From the NCBI GenBank assembly GCA_027486155.1, contig JAIXPR010000023.1:1-7013 (forward strand): 7,013 bases of DNA. Direction: 5' to 3'. Position numbers and translations under genes: made by a program. The notes beneath the pieces are model-generated. The model did not search any database. It had not been told where the DNA came from and saw nothing but the letters and a program-made list of their open reading frames with translations. How positions within the stretch are numbered: the first letter of the stretch is position 1; every line of letters starts with the position of its first letter. The DNA is from Pseudomonadota bacterium. GTDB lineage: Bacteria; Bdellovibrionota_C; UBA2361; OMII01. Of the stretch, positions 5,945 through 7,013 are shown piece after piece.

Positions 5945-6514
5945 TCACGCTCGCTCTTCGAATCCGTAACCGCTTTTCGCGCACCACCGACGGAAGAGTT
6001 GCTTTTTGAGGCGACTGAGGTGGTCAACGAAGAGGATGCCATCGAGGTGATCCATCTCGTGTTGAATACAAAACGCCACGAGCTCCTCTGCTTCTACCCG
6101 GAAGAGATTTCCGAATCGATCCTGTGAGGTGATGGTCACCGAGCCAAAACGTTTGATCGAGTCACGGTAATCGGGAATGCTCAAACATCCCTCATCTGAG
6201 GACACCGAGGGGCCGGATGATACAAGTTTAGCGTTAATCATCTCAAGGCGTTGCTGGTGAATATGAGTGGCGGGATCTTTGTCGCTCAACGAGGTGATCG
6301 TGGGGAGGGGAAGCCCCTCAATCGAGAGGTCCATAATCGCCACCCGTCGCGAACTTCCAACTTGGGGGGCAGCCAGACCAATTCCGTTCGACGCCACCAT
6401 CGTCTCGTGCATATCGTTGAGAAACGTGTGCAACGCGCTGTCGAACGTAGTCACATCAGAGGTTGTTACCCGCAGGACAGGGTCCGGTATAATTTTTAAA
6501 TCGAGAATCGTCAT
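5945..6514 (-). CDS. def: peptide deformylase
   Basis: 189 aa, slightly longer than the ~170 of E. coli. The enzyme removes the formyl group from the N-terminal methionine of new proteins, using a bound Fe2+ or Zn2+ ion. All three motifs are intact: GIGLAAPQVG (44-53), EGCLS with metal ligand Cys110, and HEMDH (152-156) with His152, His156 and catalytic Glu153. The extra length lies between motifs 1 and 2 (~64-90), a polar His/Asp-rich insert. The C-terminal region (FVDHLSRLKKQLFRR) is the usual helix. The ATG at 6514 gives a family-like start (TILDLKIIPDPVLR) but has no real Shine-Dalgarno site; see the promoter at 6521-6549, which would give a leaderless mRNA. It lies 4 nt upstream of fmt in the normal def-fmt order. 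Confidence 0.97.
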   Translation of the reverse strand: MTILDLKIIPDPVLRVTTSDVTTFDSALHTFLNDMHETMVASNGIGLAAPQVGSSRRVAIMDLSIEGLPLPTITSLSDKDPATHIHQQRLEMINAKLVSSGPSVSSDEGCLSIPDYRDSIKRFGSVTITSQDRFGNLFRVEAEELVAFCIQHEMDHLDGILFVDHLSRLKKQLFRRWCAKSGYGFEERA

Positions 6515-6520
6515 GACTCT

Positions 6521-6549
6521 AGTAGACCAAACTTCGGTCGATCTGTCAC
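6521..6549 (-). promoter_or_regulatory. candidate def promoter with a dyad in its spacer
   Basis: On the minus strand GTGACA (6549-6544) and TCTACT (6526-6521) are 17 bp apart, matching -35 and -10 at 5 and 4 of 6 positions. Six nucleotides then separate the -10 box from the def ATG, so transcription would begin at the A of the start codon. The palindrome GACCGAAGTTTGGTC (6539-6525) fills most of the spacer and could be a regulator site. Confidence 0.45.
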
Positions 6550-6623
6550 TCCGAAGGGAGGCAGGGCTGTTCCTCCACTAGTGACGCGGCGTGCCGGGCT
6601 TGCATACGGGCGTGATGTGCTAA

Positions 6624-6659
6624 GGAAGCGGTTTAGCCTCGCTTCCCTAAGTTAGCCTC
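6624..6659. repeat. inverted repeat plus direct repeats upstream of the DUF2726-like gene
   Basis: GGAAGCG (6624-6630) and CGCTTCC (6640-6646) form a perfect 7-bp inverted repeat with a 9-nt spacer. TTAGCCTC occurs twice, at 6633-6640 and 6652-6659, 19 bp apart centre to centre. No U tract follows, so it is more like an operator or RNA hairpin than a terminator. Confidence 0.35.
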
Positions 6660-6666
6660 TTTCAGT

Positions 6667-6695
6667 TTGTCCCGATGGATGGGTTCTGCGATACT
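6667..6695 (+). promoter_or_regulatory. candidate promoter of the DUF2726-like gene
   Basis: TTGTCC (6667-6672) and GATACT (6690-6695) are 17 bp apart, each matching consensus at 4 of 6 positions. Transcription 7 nt past the -10 box would begin at 6702, the A of the chosen ATG. This fits the absence of a Shine-Dalgarno site there. Confidence 0.35.
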
Positions 6696-6701
6696 TACAG
6701 T

Positions 6702-7013
6702 ATGGCTGAGATGTCCCTGAACGAGGCCCAACTCTTTCGTCTGCTTGTTGGGTTTTTTGGAAAAGACCGCGTGCTCTTCAGTATGAGTGTGCGCGCGGTA
6801 TGTGGCGGGGATCTCTCGTGCCTGCCTCATGTCCTCGATGAGGAGACCAAGGCGTGGGCAGAGCGTAACAGGTGCCTCTTCACGGTGGTGGATCACGAGG
6901 ATGACCCGAAGATGGTAGTAGAGTTTGAACCTGACTTCTCAAACTATATCGAGGTAGAGCAGCTTGAACGGAAAAGTCGGCTTCCCCCTCTTTTGAAGGC
7001 AAGTGGTATTCAG
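6702..7013 (+). CDS. DUF2726-like protein, N-terminal part (3' partial)
   Basis: The frame is open to the window end, with 104 codons visible. The N-terminal part (SLNEAQLFRLLVGFFGKDRVLFSMSV) looks like the lead-in helix and strand found before DUF2726 domains. The stretch CLFTVVDHEDDPKMVVEF, followed by a charged segment and LLKASGIQ, resembles the DUF2726 core, which is regarded as related to restriction-endonuclease-like folds. Asp64 and Glu74 would be the candidate acidic pair. The family's usual ELDDSSH is changed here to EFEPDFS, so catalytic activity is doubtful. The start is uncertain: ATG 6675 (adds nine residues), 6702 and 6711 are all in frame and none has a clear RBS. I prefer 6702 because a promoter candidate would place the transcript start there. 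It is divergent from def. Confidence 0.7.
   Translation, partial: MAEMSLNEAQLFRLLVGFFGKDRVLFSMSVRAVCGGDLSCLPHVLDEETKAWAERNRCLFTVVDHEDDPKMVVEFEPDFSNYIEVEQLERKSRLPPLLKASGIQ

Larger units (their letters stand above)
6515..6701. other. divergent intergenic region between def and the DUF2726-like gene
   Basis: 187 bp between two outward-facing starts. It holds the def promoter candidate and dyad (6521-6549), an inverted repeat with overlapping direct repeats (6624-6659), and a plus-strand promoter candidate (6667-6695). No short gene is convincing here. Confidence 0.7.

Noticed and set aside
5941..6042. 34-residue N-terminal extension of fmt from ATG 6042
   Set aside because: It is out of frame within the conserved def C-terminus, and Fmt proteins begin at the MNVLFFGTPDF segment (5940).
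6633..6896. 87-aa minus-strand ORF near the right end
   Set aside because: Antisense shadow of the DUF2726-like coding frame, which has recognisable domain features.

Overview
This window is bacterial chromosome at roughly 50-55% GC, with dense genes on both strands. A LysM-bearing lytic transglycosylase with a typical SLT C-terminal end, plus a def-fmt pair, points to a diderm (Gram-negative-type) bacterium. The mix of proteins would fit one of the former deltaproteobacterial lineages, but that placement is a guess. No rRNA, tRNA, CRISPR array, transposase or phage gene is visible.

Layout. At the left edge (1-812, +) is the C-terminal part of an MltD-like murein transglycosylase with LysM domains. 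It is followed by a small Gly/Ser-rich single-pass membrane protein (933-1382, +). Two minus-strand genes converge on these: an alpha/beta serine hydrolase (2155-1406) and, upstream of it, an RG-repeat protein of unknown function (2952-2257). A 14-bp perfect terminator hairpin (2170-2204) separates the two. It shows that the hydrolase starts at GTG 2155 and not at the far upstream ATG.

The 572-bp gap at 2953-3524 is the least explained part. Its right end holds a long imperfect hairpin (3407-3469) followed at once by a strong plus-strand Rho-independent terminator (3473-3503). That terminator ends only 21 nt before an orphan 178-aa gene (3525-4061), so the stretch is either a free small RNA or a terminating leader (attenuator or riboswitch-like). 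The next gene (4152-5000) encodes a Cas4/RecB-type PD-(D/E)XK nuclease with four Fe-S-type cysteines and two membrane segments inserted between its H motif and its D motif. It stands alone, with no CRISPR in view.

The right part holds peptide deformylase (def, 6514-5945) and methionyl-tRNA formyltransferase (fmt, 5940-4987) as a tight minus-strand operon for adding and removing the formyl group of initiator methionine. Divergent from def, and cut by the window end, is a DUF2726-like protein (6702 onward). Both divergent genes have a plausible -35/-10 pair placed so that transcription would begin at the A of the ATG, suggesting leaderless mRNAs.

Most noteworthy: the membrane-inserted Cas4-like nuclease, the structured RNA region before its neighbour, and the apparent leaderless divergent promoters.
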